Origin: Neltuma alba
Lineage: Eukaryota; Streptophyta; Magnoliopsida; Fabales; Fabaceae
Reading direction: 5' to 3'
Assembly (NCBI RefSeq): GCF_004799145.2
Contig: NW_021632373.1
Span: 115,416 to 179,415 of the forward strand
Length of the DNA: 64,000 nt
A program made the position numbers and the translations under genes. How positions within the stretch are numbered: position 1 is the first letter of the stretch; each line of letters starts with the position of its first letter. Of this stretch, positions 22,290-35,225 are shown in pieces. Under the pieces are notes generated by a model. That model had not been told where the DNA came from and searched no databases. It saw only the letters and a program-made list of their open reading frames with translations.

Positions 22290-22565
22290 TACTCCTCCGG
22301 TCCTTAATATAAGACCCATTTAACTAATTTGATTAGATTAAGAAAGTTAGATAAGTTAGTTAATTATAAGAAATGTGACACGTTTTTCCTAAAACATCAT
22401 AATCATCTTTCTTAATACCCTCTCTACCTCTTCTACTTGATTATGATTGAGAGAGTATCCATAAGGGTAATTTAGAGAAAATTGATAAATATGATAAATG
22501 GGTCTTATATTTAGGACCAAAACTAACTCAACAATTAGGTCCTATATTAAGGACCGGAGGAGTAT
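22290..22565 (+). mobile_element. MITE family B copy 3 (best preserved)
   Basis: TIRs TACTCCTCCGGTCCTTAATA / TATTAAGGACCGGAGGAGTA, about 276 bp between TA dinucleotides. Serves as the reference for family B. Confidence 0.85.
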
Positions 22566-24507
22566 AATGATTTATGGTGATGGTTTCAAGGTTGGCAATT
22601 GTGGAGGAAGAATTTTTTTTTTTTCATTTTTTTGGTACAATTTTTTTTTTTCCATTTTTTCAAAAGAGCATTTATGCAAATAAATAAAAATAACAGCCCA
22701 CTTCAAACCCAGATGGAGGCTGCATAGTTCACGGGCATTCTTTCAATAACCAAAATTTTAAATAAATTGTCAACTTAAAGCTTCTGTATGTTTCTGTCAG
22801 TTCCAGGTATGGAGAAAGGAGAATAGTTAGATTACACTATGTTTGGATTGCTATTTAGTCAAAGGCTTGTTTGGACTGGCTTCTTTTCTATCTAGTTTTT
22901 GGAAGAAACGAGCGGCACGTTGAGATGTGGGAAAACGTCAAGGTGACAGCGTTGGGTGGTTGTAAAAGCCAATCTACCGTTAGGTGTATTTATTTACCTA
23001 GATTTGCCTCTTCTCTTTCTGCTCTTCCAAACTTGTCAAACTTCAAGAAGAATCAAAGCAATATGGCGGCCTCTCTCTCTGTCTGAATCGCACTTGAAGA
23101 AGGTTCAGTAGCATGAACCAGTCCCCATCTCTAGCATCCTTGCACAGCCCATCAAGCTCACCTTCTAGAGAAGATGAAGACCAGACGCTCTCGCCCTCTC
23201 CACTCTTTTGTCCGGCTTCAGTCGCGATCCTCCAGCTGAAAGAAATGACGAACGGTGTGCCCCAAACGAAACAGTGAAGATGTGAATAATGAAAATTTGC
23301 TGGCCCACGTGTTTCTCATGTGGCCCCTCACAATTCTCTAATCTAATGGGGGAAAAGAAAAGATACAAATAGAAAGGGGAAAAAATAAAAAAAAAATTTA
23401 TAGTTTTTTTAAAAGTAATTTCTCTCACTTATAAATTGTTATAAAATATAATAATACATATAAGTATTTTAGATAGATTATATAATATATGTTATAATTA
23501 AATAATTCAAAAACTTTCTTAATTTTTTTCAAATTAATTATATGGGTCATGTGTTAATGATTAGAGGTAGTATATCATTTTCAACACAAATAAAAAACAA
23601 TTTTTAATTCTTATATTTCTCTTAAATTATCATGTGGGCATATATATTATTTAACAAAATTTATGTTATTTTCAGTTATTTTATATATAGACTTACCTGT
23701 TTTTATTAATCATGTAAACAAATTTTAATTTATTAAATTGACATTTTTATGAAAGTCAATTCAAATATAAATTATAGTACACTGACTGACTTTTATTTTA
23801 ACCCATCATTATAAAAATCAAGAGAAATAAAAATTAATTTTGCTACCGCTAATATAATCACAGCTTTAAGCTTCTTTTTTTTTTTCCGGGTGAAAGGTTA
23901 TGTTAGACTTTTGATTAATGAAGTAAAACTTTATTGATTTTTTTTAATAAGAGAAAATCTCGCCACCTGACATCCGACGTTTTACCCTGATCCCAGCCTT
24001 CCGATACAAGTCACGTATGCGTACTGCGAGCAGCCAATTAGTAAATTCTATTGAAGTTCTTATAAATATGAAAGAGCATTTATGTAAATCTGCCCAAAAT
24101 TTTAATTTCATTAAAGGCATCAAGTCATTTCCTTGGATGTTTTGTCATGCGACTTAGATGTCATTTTTCCATTTTTATATTTTCCGCGTGGGAATGCAAC
24201 GAGCGATCATTACGGATCCAGACAACGAGCGGCATAGTTGAGTCCCCAGTTTACAAATTTGGTGTCTTTCGTCCAACTTACACATATATAAAAATCTGGG
24301 GAGAAAATTAACAAGTTTTGACGTGACGGTTCTCCCAATGAAAGAAAGATCAATCCCACATGATCATGTAGTAAGAATAAGATATCAAAATCCTGGTCAA
24401 AAAAAAAAAAATAAGATATCAAAAATATCAGTAAGCCTGAAGTCCTCTTCCTCAAAACCTTCAGCTTTTGACCTTATCTCGAATCCTCCAAAACCGAGTG
24501 TTTCATC
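22566..24507. other. Intergenic between EFH-a and EFH-b
   Basis: AT-rich except for about 22880-23290, which is GC-richer. There an ATG at 23114 opens 54 codons rich in Ser/Pro (MNQSPSLASLHSPSSSPSRE...), with no family match; it may be a truncated 5' gene end or a chance frame. Also an AT-rich stretch at 23400-23900. Nothing else recognised. Confidence 0.4.
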
Positions 24508-27500
24508 ATGGGGCAAGTCTTGGGCAGGCTTCAGGGTAATTGGCTGTCTTCTTGATTCGATTATTTTCCTTTCTTTGTTTCATTTGAAGCATTTTACTCC
24601 TATTCACGCAGATTCAGTGATTCCTGGATAGTTTTTTCTTCTCTTTCTCCTCCTTTGCATTTTCCCTTTGTCGCTTGCTGTTACTTCTCTGTTTGTGTGG
24701 ATTGTCCTTTTGTTCTCAGAGATCAGGCTCAAATGATGGAAACATAAGTGGTTAAAACTTAAAATGAAGAGTACCTGATGAGTTTGCTTTTGGGCTGAAA
24801 TCTTGAAGCTTTATTAGTTCTCTGTTGTGTCCTGCTAATTCATGTTAACTTTCTTTGTGCTACTTGCTTAGAAATTACAGATTCAGTTCTGTTGTTGTAT
24901 TTTCCCTTTTTCTGCGTGACGGGTTTTGTACTACCAGTGTTTACTGCAGTTAGTATGGATTACTCTGAGGTATTGACAGCAAAACAAGAGAAAATTACTT
25001 TAATCAGAGAACGAAGTTTTATAATTGGTTTCTGCTGAAAATTAATCTTCAGTTAGTGATATAAAAGAGAAAACAAGAGAACCAGACACTGTTTTCGCTA
25101 ATCCCACTGTCACAGCCTCAGGGTATTTTGATTAATTGAAGACAAAGAGGTTTTAGATAAACAAACTGAAGGTACTATAATATGAAACCCTAACTTGTTA
25201 CTCCATAAACCATGCCATCATTTCACCATAGCACAACTAATATTTTTTTCCCATTCTAAGTCCAAGACACTTCATTAAAGTTGTGATGTGTGATGCCCTT
25301 GCTCTTATGATGATCTAATATTCTTTTGCTATTCTAAGTCAAAGACACTTCATTTAAAGTTGTGATGGGTGATGCCCTTGCTTTTATGACTATGCTGACT
25401 CCAAAAACAGGTAAGGAGTGGAGGCACAGACAAATAAGGAAGATAACAGATCGAGTTTTTGACCGTATTATGAATCAATCTGGAAAGGCTGATTTGACAT
25501 TTGAAGATCTGTATATTGCTGTTTTACTCGTTTACAAGTAAGACATCTGCTTCATGATTTTTTTAGCATTGTTCATGTATCAGATGGCCCAACCACAAAG
25601 CTAACTGGAAAAAAATGAATACTAACTTTAATGAAAAAGAGCAAAAACGCTTCGTATAGTTGCTTTGCTGCTGGCATGTGTTTTTGTAAGCCAAATGCTG
25701 CTTCTTTCTTTTTCTTTTTCTGTTTTTTTTTTTTAAATGTAATTCTGTGAGTAATGAAATTCCCATTTTACTTGAAGAAAAAAGAAAGAGGGTAAGAGCA
25801 CAGATCCTCCAAACCAATAATTGTGCTTATACTGACGTTCTCTTTATAGACTGGGCTAGCCCACTGACAAGTTAGCCAAACGGCTCAACCTGACCAAGAA
25901 CGAATCTTATCAAATCACAACATCTTATTACTTGGGCTACTCAAGAAATTGGACTAATTAACTAATTGATCTCTGAACATCAACAAGTATTCTAGTTTAG
26001 TTGACAAAATTCTATAATGCCCTCTAAAATTGAGCTGTTTAAATGTTGTAGTGATCTCAATAAGTATTTGCCTGGTCCACATTTTGATCCTCCACCAAAA
26101 GACAAAGTCAGAGAAGTCATTCAGGTACATTTTCTGTGTGATGCTGGGACAAAACTTTGTGGTATCTTAATTTACATATATGAAACCACTGCTCTGTGGA
26201 GCTGGATCTATGTGCTGGCACTCTGTTTCTCTGTCATTTAATGATTTGTACGTGCTTAAAATTTTTGTTTTTTCCCCCTCATGATAGGTGATTCATCAGC
26301 TTCACTCCCAACTTTGATTCCTCCCCTTCACCGTTTCAGTGTCAATCTTTATAAGATCACTTTAAAACTATGGATAATTTTATTATGAATCAAAAAAAGG
26401 AAAAATTAAATAGGGCTCAGGTATACCATTTAAGTAGGGTTTATAGCTTAGAAGCTTCAGTTTTATGCTTTTGGGCACCCTTTTGCCTTTCTGGTGGGAA
26501 ATCTGAGGATCCAGAATTTAGGGATGCGGAATATTTGGTTAAGCGTTATTTGATGGGTGAGAGTCGGGACACATGCTAGCATCAAACCATTTCATAATCT
26601 TCTCATGACCTCAATGTATGATCAATATTGTATGAAGATTTTTGAATCATTATAAGTTTGGAATTGCTGTCCTGAAATTCTAGTTGAGGGCTACAAATTT
26701 TGGGAACTTTACCACCATTCACAGTTATAATTTCAAATTCTTCAGCCAACAAAAACCAGGGACAATGTTATACTTCTGATGACTGAACTTGTTCACCGCT
26801 TTGGTCTTTTACTTAGGTAATTAATTTGTAAGGATTCTTGTGTTCAAATAAATATTTAAGGATATATCCAACTTTGAGTTTATCTGAGTGAGGAAGTCTA
26901 TTTTGGAAGGCTGTTAGAAAGAGGTAGCACATAAGGGTTTCCCGATGAAGAAGTAAAATTCTGTCTTGTAAAAGAAAGCAAAGCTACTGAAGTTTTCACC
27001 TAGTGAAACTGTTGGCGATTCTAAAGGAAATGGAAGGCCTATGTTAGGCGCAAACATATGAGCGAGGGTCAAATGGCTTAATTTTAGGAACTGTATTTTC
27101 TTTGTTGATTGTTATTTCCTCTTCATTATGCTTGATGTCAGGGGTTGTTTGTGATATTGTTTCCATGGCTTCGGCACATGCTTAGTTTTGCCTATGTGAA
27201 GCTTAGGGCTTCAGGCTTATAAATCAGTATTATTTTTACATTGGGTAAAATTACATAGTTTTGTTCCTCTCCTCCCTATTGTATCTTCCCCTGTTGCTTT
27301 TACTTTAAAAATGATTATCTTTCAAAAGCCTGCTTGTTTAGAAGCTACAATGTCCCTGAACATGAGAAGAGTATATCGTTCTGTTGGGAAAGAAGGTTAA
27401 CTTTTTGACGCCCAAGCTGACCGACCACGTGAAGGAAGGACTAGAAGATCTTTTGTGATTCACAAGATCAACAGAAAGGGAATATCTTGTGATGAAATTA

Positions 27501-28537
27501 ATCATGTTAAAGGAACCTAGAATTCAGACTTTTAATACAAAGATGGCGGAATCTAGCTAAGACAGTCACTATTAAAGTGAAAACAAATGGAATTATAGAA
27601 AAACCCAACATCGATCTAGGACCAGAAATTGTCTGCATTTTAAATTGAAGTGACCAAGGTTAGTAAGAAATTTGTGCTTCTTGTCAGCTTGAAAGTGATT
27701 TGCTGTTTATTAAACTTGACATTCTTATCGATTTTCTTGTCAATTTGAAAGTGACTAGTAAAACGTAGTGTCATATTTTCTTAATCAGTTCATACTGATT
27801 CTCAAGATTATGGATAATATTAGGCACATGAGGTGTTTCTCACTTCAATGGTGATGTCAATGCTTCTTTTTTTCAATTTCATTTTAATAAAACAGAGTAA
27901 CAAAACCAGATTGGTTGCATATGTCCTGTCACGATAACTCCTAACCTATCATTATCAACCATATTTTCAATCTAAAGATCTGGGTAATAAATAATAATAT
28001 GCATCCGAATCTGTTTATACAGATGCTTCTTTTGAGTCTTTCAACTGCTTCAGTTACAGTAAGAGCTTTCCTTATACGTGGTTATTGATACATGGGAATT
28101 AGGTGTAAGGTCGGAGGTAGTTTGGGAATATGGGTATTAAGACTACAGATAGGAGGGTCGATTGGTGTAATGAGTAACTGTTCAGTGACCTTGTCCCTGA
28201 TTCCCATGTATCAGTTATTGTCTGTAATTAGGAACTTCTTGTCGTCTCATTTTATAACAACTTGCAGGAATGTGATGTCAATCTCGATGGGGCAATCGAC
28301 CGTGATGAGTTTTATTTGTTCATTAAGCGGATGAGAGGGGACACGTTCACAGTCATAAGTCAAGGGCTTATTGTCACTCTGGTTGTCGCACCAGCAGTTG
28401 CAGTAGCAACAAAGAGGAGTACTGAAGGTGTACCAGGTGTTGGGAAGGTGGTACAAAGGCTACCCAATTCGGTTTATGCATCCCTTGTTACTCTTGCAAT
28501 TGTGGCATTCCAAAATTTAGGACAGCAATCTGTGTAG
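24508..28537 (+). CDS. EFH-b: EF-hand protein with C-terminal membrane anchor
   Basis: Four exons: 24508-24535, 25411-25537, 26052-26124, 28268-28537; introns GT-AG, total 498 nt, 165 aa, frame exact. Exons 1-3 have exactly the same lengths and phases as in EFH-a. The EF-hand loop at residues 79-90 is DVNLDGAIDRDE (ligands D79, N81, D83, D87, E90). Hydrophobic segments 110-125 (LIVTLVVAPAVAVATK) and about 146-158 (VYASLVTLAIVAF). N-terminus MGQVLGRLQ with Gly 2. Inferred role as for EFH-a: membrane-associated calcium binding. The introns are longer than in EFH-a; intron 3 (2.1 kb) contains the inverted repeat at 28086-28213 but no recognised transposon. The pair probably arose by local duplication. 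Confidence 0.85.
28086..28213. repeat. Inverted repeat in EFH-b intron 3
   Basis: Perfect 14-bp arms TGATACATGGGAAT (28086-28099) and ATTCCCATGTATCA (28200-28213), with 100 bp between, ending 54 bp before exon 4. Too short to call a transposon; it could fold in the pre-mRNA. Confidence 0.6.
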
Positions 28538-29590
28538 TGGCCATTACTTGTGAATTCTATGTGGCAGATGCTTAAAAAATTGTGTCCTTAACTTTTGTTC
28601 TTTATCATTGGATGCATTTTAGTCCTCAGATGCTCCTTAGTGCCCTGTAAGTAATAGTTGTAGTTGTCAGTTTGGACAAAAGACAATGCATGTGCAATAA
28701 ATTGTCTTGGGTCAAATTGTTGTGATATTATTATTGTTGTCGTTTACTGTGATATTTCTTATTTCAATTGTTTTTCTTTGCCTTAATCAGTTTTAGTGAA
28801 CCCCATTGCAAGGATGATCTGAGTTCTATAGATGTTTGAAGAAAGGAAAGTTAACTGTCTTACCTGGAGCTGTTCCTCCTGAGGCTGGTTCCATTTCTGA
28901 AACAGTTTCCATATCTTATAATTGACTAATGACTACTGTCTTCTTTCTTGGATTTAGATTTTAATATTTTGATTTGATCTTCCAAATAGGTGGAACTTAA
29001 GGATGGGAGGAATGACACTTAACATAGTCTAACAAGATCCATGTGCTAACTGTCATGACTCTTCAAAACTTTTTAATTTATTGTCCTCTTTTGTTTAACC
29101 TTTTTGGAAGATCTTGTTTATTATTTCCTGCTGTGGAGTGTTTTATTAAAAACATAAAACAAGACTAAGCCCAATCAAATTACATGTTGCTTAAAGGTGG
29201 GGTTTTTAAAATGTCATTTTACATGGCACTCGTAACATTCAGGAGCCACGTCAATGAAGTAGTATCTCTTTGTCGTGCAAAGACTCTATTTAGCAATAAT
29301 CTCAGCAGCCATATTTGACTTTTTGCGAGTACACTGTATTAGAACTGTCCAGTTCCATCTCATCATCTCTTTTATACAAACTCCAATTGTGAACAACACA
29401 AACTTTGATGTCACGTCATTGCCAACTCTATCCATGAATAGTTAGCAATCAAATTAAAACGTGGTACTCTTCAAGCCAAGATTCCAAGCAGTAGTAATTC
29501 CCTTTAAATAACGCTCATTCTTTAGCTTCAAAGGCAAAGCAGTTTCCAAGAAACTATAAAAAACCTCCTATCCAATTCTCATTAGACACT
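28538..29590. other. EFH-b 3' flank and intergenic DNA
   Basis: Probably starts with the EFH-b 3' UTR. No gene recognised. Confidence 0.5.
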
Positions 29591-29849
29591 GTTACTTTTG
29601 ATTTTTAATATAAAAGCTACATAACTAATTTATGAATATTAAAAAAATTAGTTAAGTTAGTTATTTATAATAAATAAGTGTTGTTTTTTCTAAAATATTT
29701 TTATTAATCATATACATTAAAATGAAAATCATTTCACATGTATGATAGGGACTATTTTGAGAGACAAAGTGAATTGAGATTTTATATTTAGTACCAAATT
29801 AAATTTCAAATTAACTTTTTGATTTAAGACCAAATGTAGAGGTGGTGGT
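29591..29849 (+). mobile_element. MITE family A copy 7 (degenerate)
   Basis: The interior AGTTAGTTATTTATAATAAA and ATTAAGTGT-type blocks match family A; the ends are eroded (GTTACTTTTGATTTTTAATA; CAAATGTAGAGGTGGTGG). Confidence 0.5.
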
Positions 29850-30299
29850 TGCCTAACAAGTTTTCGCTTTCTCACCTACAAAACAAGATTAGAATTGTTA
29901 CTTGTTTTTCGGTCAACTTTTTGACTTGACTTCAAACATTCATAAAACTACATCACATTAGTTTCATAAGATGACGACACCAAATGTGATGATGCAATCT
30001 CAATCTACTCAATCTATATATGTAGTTAATTTTGTTAAATTCATAACTCCATTTATGTTATATCTAAACTTATTTTTTTTATAATTTACAACACACTTTT
30101 TTAAAAAAATTCATGATTCAATTATTAAGCAATTATAACTAAGTTTATAAGCGTTGATATGTTGTGGATTAAGTGAGAGCATTTTTATCCATTAATTTCC
30201 CCCCTGTATTTTAATGATTAAGAACAATAAAACTCATATATGATCATTTTCTAAAATTTAAGGAATCTCTGTCATTATCTTCTCTATAAGCAACTTATA

Positions 30300-30561
30300 T
30301 ACTCCTCCGGTCCTAATTATAAGACCCAATTGACTTATTTGAGGAGATTAAGGAAGTAAGTTAAGTTGGTTATTTATAATAAATAAGTGTTATCATTCCT
30401 AAAATATCCTTGCTAATTAAGTATATTGGCTAAAACTATCATTATTAGAAGGATTATCTTGGAAAAAAATGCATAAATATAAGAGACAAAATGGATTGGG
30501 TCTTATAATTAGGACCAAATAAAAAGTCAAATTGGGTCTTATAATAAGGACCGGAGGAGTA
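30300..30561 (+). mobile_element. MITE family A copy 8
   Basis: TIRs CTCCTCCGGTCCTAATTATA / TATAATAAGGACCGGAGGAG, TA at both ends, 262 bp. Nearly identical to copy 3 at 14109-14370, so these two are the youngest of the family here. Confidence 0.85.
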
Positions 30562-31025
30562 GTATTTTCCCTTATACATTGCATGTAGCCATGTCATGCG
30601 TCAACCCGTTAATTATGTCTCACTTGACTTCAAAATGTCATAAAATAAGGTCCATTACTTTTACTTAGACGATGTCAAGTTGTGAAGCGGATTCTCTGGG
30701 TATAAATTTACTTGATTGAGAAATAAAAAAAAATTATATGATCAAAATAACTTAGTATATATACATTTCACTTAAAAGATAACTTCTTAACATATTAAAG
30801 TATTCAGTATTATTTCTAGTTTTGTTAGGAAAAAAAAAGCGTTATTTTATTTTTTAAAAATTACCACCAATAGACATTGGTCCTAGTAGGGGTTTTAACT
30901 ACTTAAACATAAAGTCTCAAGTTTAAATCCGGGTGAATGCAGAAAATCTCTTTAAAAAACTACTCAATAAAGCTAGCAATAAATAAATAAATAATACATC
31001 ACATCAAAAAAAGAATGAGCACCCA

Positions 31026-31315
31026 GTGCTCATCAGATATGGACCATCCAAATTTATTTTTATTTTTATTTTCTTAAAATAATTGTTTTAATAGGTATAG
31101 AATAAAAAATAAAGATAATCTTTTAATTATTATTCTTTTAAAAAATAATTCAAGTGTTAGTAATAACTATGTGCTCATCGGATTTGGATGGTCCAAATTT
31201 TATTTTATTTTTATTTTTGTAAAATAATTATTTTAATAGGTATAGAATAAAAAATAAAGATAATCTCTTAATTATTATTCTTTAAAAAAATAATTTAAGT
31301 GTTACTAATAACTAT
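31026..31315 (+). repeat. Tandem duplication, 2 x 145 bp
   Basis: Units 31026-31170 and 31171-31315, both starting GTGCTCATC(A/G)GAT and ending AATAACTAT, at an exact period of 145 bp and about 90% identity by eye. Related AT-rich motifs (AATAATCTCTTAA) also occur near 1520, so the unit may be part of a dispersed repeat. Confidence 0.75.
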
Positions 31316-32576
31316 CATAGAATCTATTGTAATCCCACAGAAAAAAAATATATAGCAATCCATTGTTTACAAATATATGATATTTTAATAATACTTAGCA
31401 AAAAATAATACTACAATAGTGTGCTTAAAATTTTATATCGTATATCATTATAGAGATTTCTTAAAAAAAACTGAAGTTAAAATTTTGAAACTTTCAAAAT
31501 AAAGACCGTACCATATGATTTTTCTTTTCTTCAAAACTTCAGAGGTAACTTTTCCCAAAGCCACCCAAATTAGATACATTCAAAAATAACAAAGTCATCG
31601 AAGAAAGAAATACTTTACGAAAAAGTACGATTGGAGACTTTGTGGGATGGCTGCTAAATTAGCCTCAAAATAAATATACAAGTTGCTGCAAATTAATTAA
31701 TTGCTTATTTAATTTAATTAGCCTTCCTCTTTAAGTAATCGTTCGTGGCTGCCAGCATGAACTTCACACTCAATTTTCATTACTCTGTATTATTTTATTA
31801 TAAATTCTAATATTTAAAACAAAATACATCATTGATAAAGTATTTTTAATCCATAATATATGAATGAAGAGTATTATTTAATATCATAGTAACATATTAT
31901 AGACAATAAATGATGTTTTTTTCGTTTATGATATATTGATTTATCATCACATACAATATTCTAGCGTAGATTATTTTATTCATTGGAATACACTGTAATA
32001 AAATTCAAAACCATATTTTGTAAAATTCGAAGAAAATTTAAAAGTAAAAAAAAATTGAAGAAACCTCCTCTTATTTTCTTAGGATTAGGACTAGTTGCCC
32101 TTCATGCTATTCAATTTTGAAAAGTTTTTATAAAAGTTTTATTGGACAAAAATTTTGAATTAATATTATGGCTCCTTATAAGTTATAAGCTAAGTCAGAG
32201 CTACTGAATTTAGTTCTTCATCATTCTTTTTTTTTTTTCCGGCAATATTAATTCTGCATATATTTACTATAATTTCAGTTAAAATAAATTTTTTGCAAAA
32301 ATATAATATTTGAAAATGAGAAGCTGATTCTATTTTTGTTTTTCATAATTAACTTATAAAGTACTAATGCTTACCTTAACTTTTAAATATTAGCGAAACA
32401 TTGTTAAATGTTATTAATATATTAAGTATAATAATTTTAAAAATTACAATGATGTATTGCTATAAGACATTATTCTTTGAGGCTGACAGTATTAGAGTTA
32501 AATTGTTTTTTAAAAAATTTAGAATTAAAGATCTAAATTAAAACCTTGTATAAAATAGATGATCAAGATTCTAACA
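31316..32576. other. AT-rich intergenic DNA
   Basis: No gene or recognised repeat. Confidence 0.5.
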
Positions 32577-32839
32577 TACTACCTCTGGTCCTTAATACAA
32601 GACCCTATTTGACTTTTATTTTGATCTTAAATACAAGACCACAATCTACTTTGTCTCTCATATTTATGCATTTTTTCAAGGTAGTCCTTCTAATAATTGT
32701 AGTTCTAACTAATATAGTTGATTAATAAGGATATTTTGGGAAAGACAACACCTATTTATTACAAATAACTAACTTAACTTCTTTTATTAATCTCATCAAA
32801 TTAGTCAATTGGGTCTTATAATTAGAATTAGAGGTAGTA
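32577..32839 (-). mobile_element. MITE family A copy 9
   Basis: Ends TACTACCTCTGGTCCTTAAT and ATTAGAATTAGAGGTAGTA; internal sequence as in copy 2 (ATTAATAAGGATATTTTGGG). Confidence 0.7.
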
Positions 32840-35131
32840 GTACTTTTGTCTCGTATTAATTAAACATTCTAATAGTATGAACTATTTATAATCTAGAAAC
32901 AGTTTACTTTTATCTCCTGGTGATGCACAAGAACAATTTAATATTGTTTAAGAAATTATGAGTTTCATTTCATGCCACTTTTCTTTTCTTTTCTTTTTTA
33001 AATTAAAGGCACTAACTTCATGCCACTACTCATAAATAATACTGTTTATATTTTTTTATTTATATTTGAGATTTTACGAAGCGTTCTCTAATCTCTTCAT
33101 CCTAGATTAACCAAATCATTAATATTCGCCCTCACGATAACACCATTAAATTAATATTAATACTGTTTATTTACTTATTCGGAATGAAGAAGAAATCAAT
33201 ATATAGTCAAAATGAGATTAAAAATTCTTTGACAAAAAAATGAGATCTTAACGCGAATTTGGTGTATGATAATATTAAAGCAAAAATATTTAAAACTTTA
33301 ATTAAATATAATATTATTGTAAATGAATCCGTACACTTTTCTGGGGAAGATGCTAGCATTTCAACTTGTACTTGCCTTTTTTTTTTTTGGGGACATCTGC
33401 ATGTATTTATTTATAAATTGAAACTAAAAATGGTTAATTAATAATATCAGCGGTTCATTTCATGCCGCTTGAGCTAATAAATAAGTGGTGGCATAAGAAA
33501 TTTTTTTAAAAAAAAAAGCATTTTTTTAATAATTTTATGAAACATTCTCTCTCTTTCACATGTTATCTCTATTAAATAAGAATTTTTTTATATATATTAA
33601 ACGCTCTCTGCATGCTAGATATTGACCAGATCAGAAATATTCTCTCAGACTTTCACATTATTACATTACTAATTGGCCATAAATTATTTTCTTAACGAAA
33701 ATTTTAAAAAAAACATTAATATATATCCAAATGGGAAAGCTGGTCCAATACAATGTACGAACTGACAAAAATATGAAGATATAGTAGTATTAGTCGATCT
33801 AAGACAGTTCAATAAGATAATCGACTTGTTAAAAAGTTGCTCAAAGGTAATCAAGTTTGCTGACATTATTGTAAGTTTAATTTCCGAAGTTCTAACTAAC
33901 GAAAAATTGTATTTGGATTACCTTTATGAATTATTCAATTCCCATGAACTAAATTCTAATTTTTCCTAACAAGCTCAGTTACCTGCGTAAAAAAGAATAG
34001 ATATTAAAGATGATTTTTTAAAGTTGAATTTTAAGAAATAAAGATTGAGAATAAGACAACAAATATTAATAATTTCTATTAAATATTCTCTTTACGACAA
34101 CAATTTATATCAAAACTAGAAAAAATCTAGATTATAATATAAAATCGCTTCTCTCAAATATTATAAAATTAACTAGAGCATATTATCTGTTGGCAACGAG
34201 GTCATTTAAGTATGATTTATTTCATATTTTGATTATTAATTCAAACTGAAATTGAAAACAAAAATAAATCTTTTCCCAACGACATTGGATACTATACTCA
34301 TTGTCTGCGAAGGAATGCCTGGCTCAAGTTACATGCCATAGCATCATGACATAACAGGTAATAAGTATGCCATTTTCACATGAAATTTTAATTTTTCAAA
34401 TTCTGTTGATTTCGAATATTATTATTTAAATTTTTAATTTTAAAATTTCAACATCCATTTTAAAAAAAAAAAACTACTTAGTCTGGTCTCATGTGGATTT
34501 AGATTTTTCCCTATCCCATCCTCACTGTTGAATCAAAAAAAAAAAAAGAACATGCGAGGTTTAATATTTTATAAAATTATGATTATAACAACAGATTAAA
34601 ATAAATAAATTTAAAATATTTAAATTTGATCTGAACAATCGATATAGATTACCTAAAAATAGAAAGAAAAAAATGATTTTATAAAATATTCTTAAATCTT
34701 AAATCTCAACCATTCTCTCCGGTTTTAATTATAAGATTTTGTTTGTAGTCTATAAATAAGGTCTTATATTATAAATAAGATTTATAATTAGGATCAGAGG
34801 AAGTATATATCTTTTTATCCAACAAAATAAGAATGAAAGGGGGAGAAGGAAAGAAGAGGAAGAACAATTGGAGACTATTCAAATAAGTCTACTTTGGGTC
34901 AAACTTCTCGAACGGAAGTTCAAAAGCATGGATGGCGTCGTTCCGTTCTAAAACACTGTTCCTCGTGTCCTTTCTATATACAGATATATTTATTGATTAA
35001 TTAATTAATTTAATCACGTGAATCTGTACGTGTACTTGCAATTTTGAATTCAACCAAACGTTGGAATAAGGAGAAGCTTCAAAGAAGTGCGAGTTGATTA
35101 GGGTTTATTATGTCCACACGCATCATCAGTC
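32840..35131. other. AT-rich intergenic DNA upstream of ERF-c
   Basis: Contains a short MITE-like foldback at about 34710-34804 (CTCTCCGGTTTTAATTATAA / TTATAATTAGGATCAGAGGA) and a G-box CACGTG at about 35015-35020, which may belong to the ERF-c promoter. No gene recognised. Confidence 0.5.
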
Positions 35132-35139
35132 TATAAAAA
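35132..35139 (+). promoter_or_regulatory. TATA box of ERF-c
   Basis: TATAAAAA, 94 bp upstream of the ATG at 35226; a start site about 30 bp downstream would place the ATG at 35226 first in the transcript. Confidence 0.6.
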
Positions 35140-35225
35140 TCCACCTTCCACCTGCAACACCAACCTCATCTTCTTCCTCTCCAACAGCAAAATCCACAAC
35201 CACACTTCAACAAAATTATCCATAC

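Noticed and set aside
30865..30985. SINE-like box B (AGTTTAAATCCGGGT)
   Set aside because: No box A at the right distance, no tail and no target duplication.
35110..35136. 8-codon upstream ORF before ERF-c
   Set aside because: It overlaps the TATA box at 35132, so it probably lies outside the transcript.
35094..35225. 44-residue N-terminal extension of ERF-c
   Set aside because: It begins at TTG, contains no ATG, and includes the likely TATA box.
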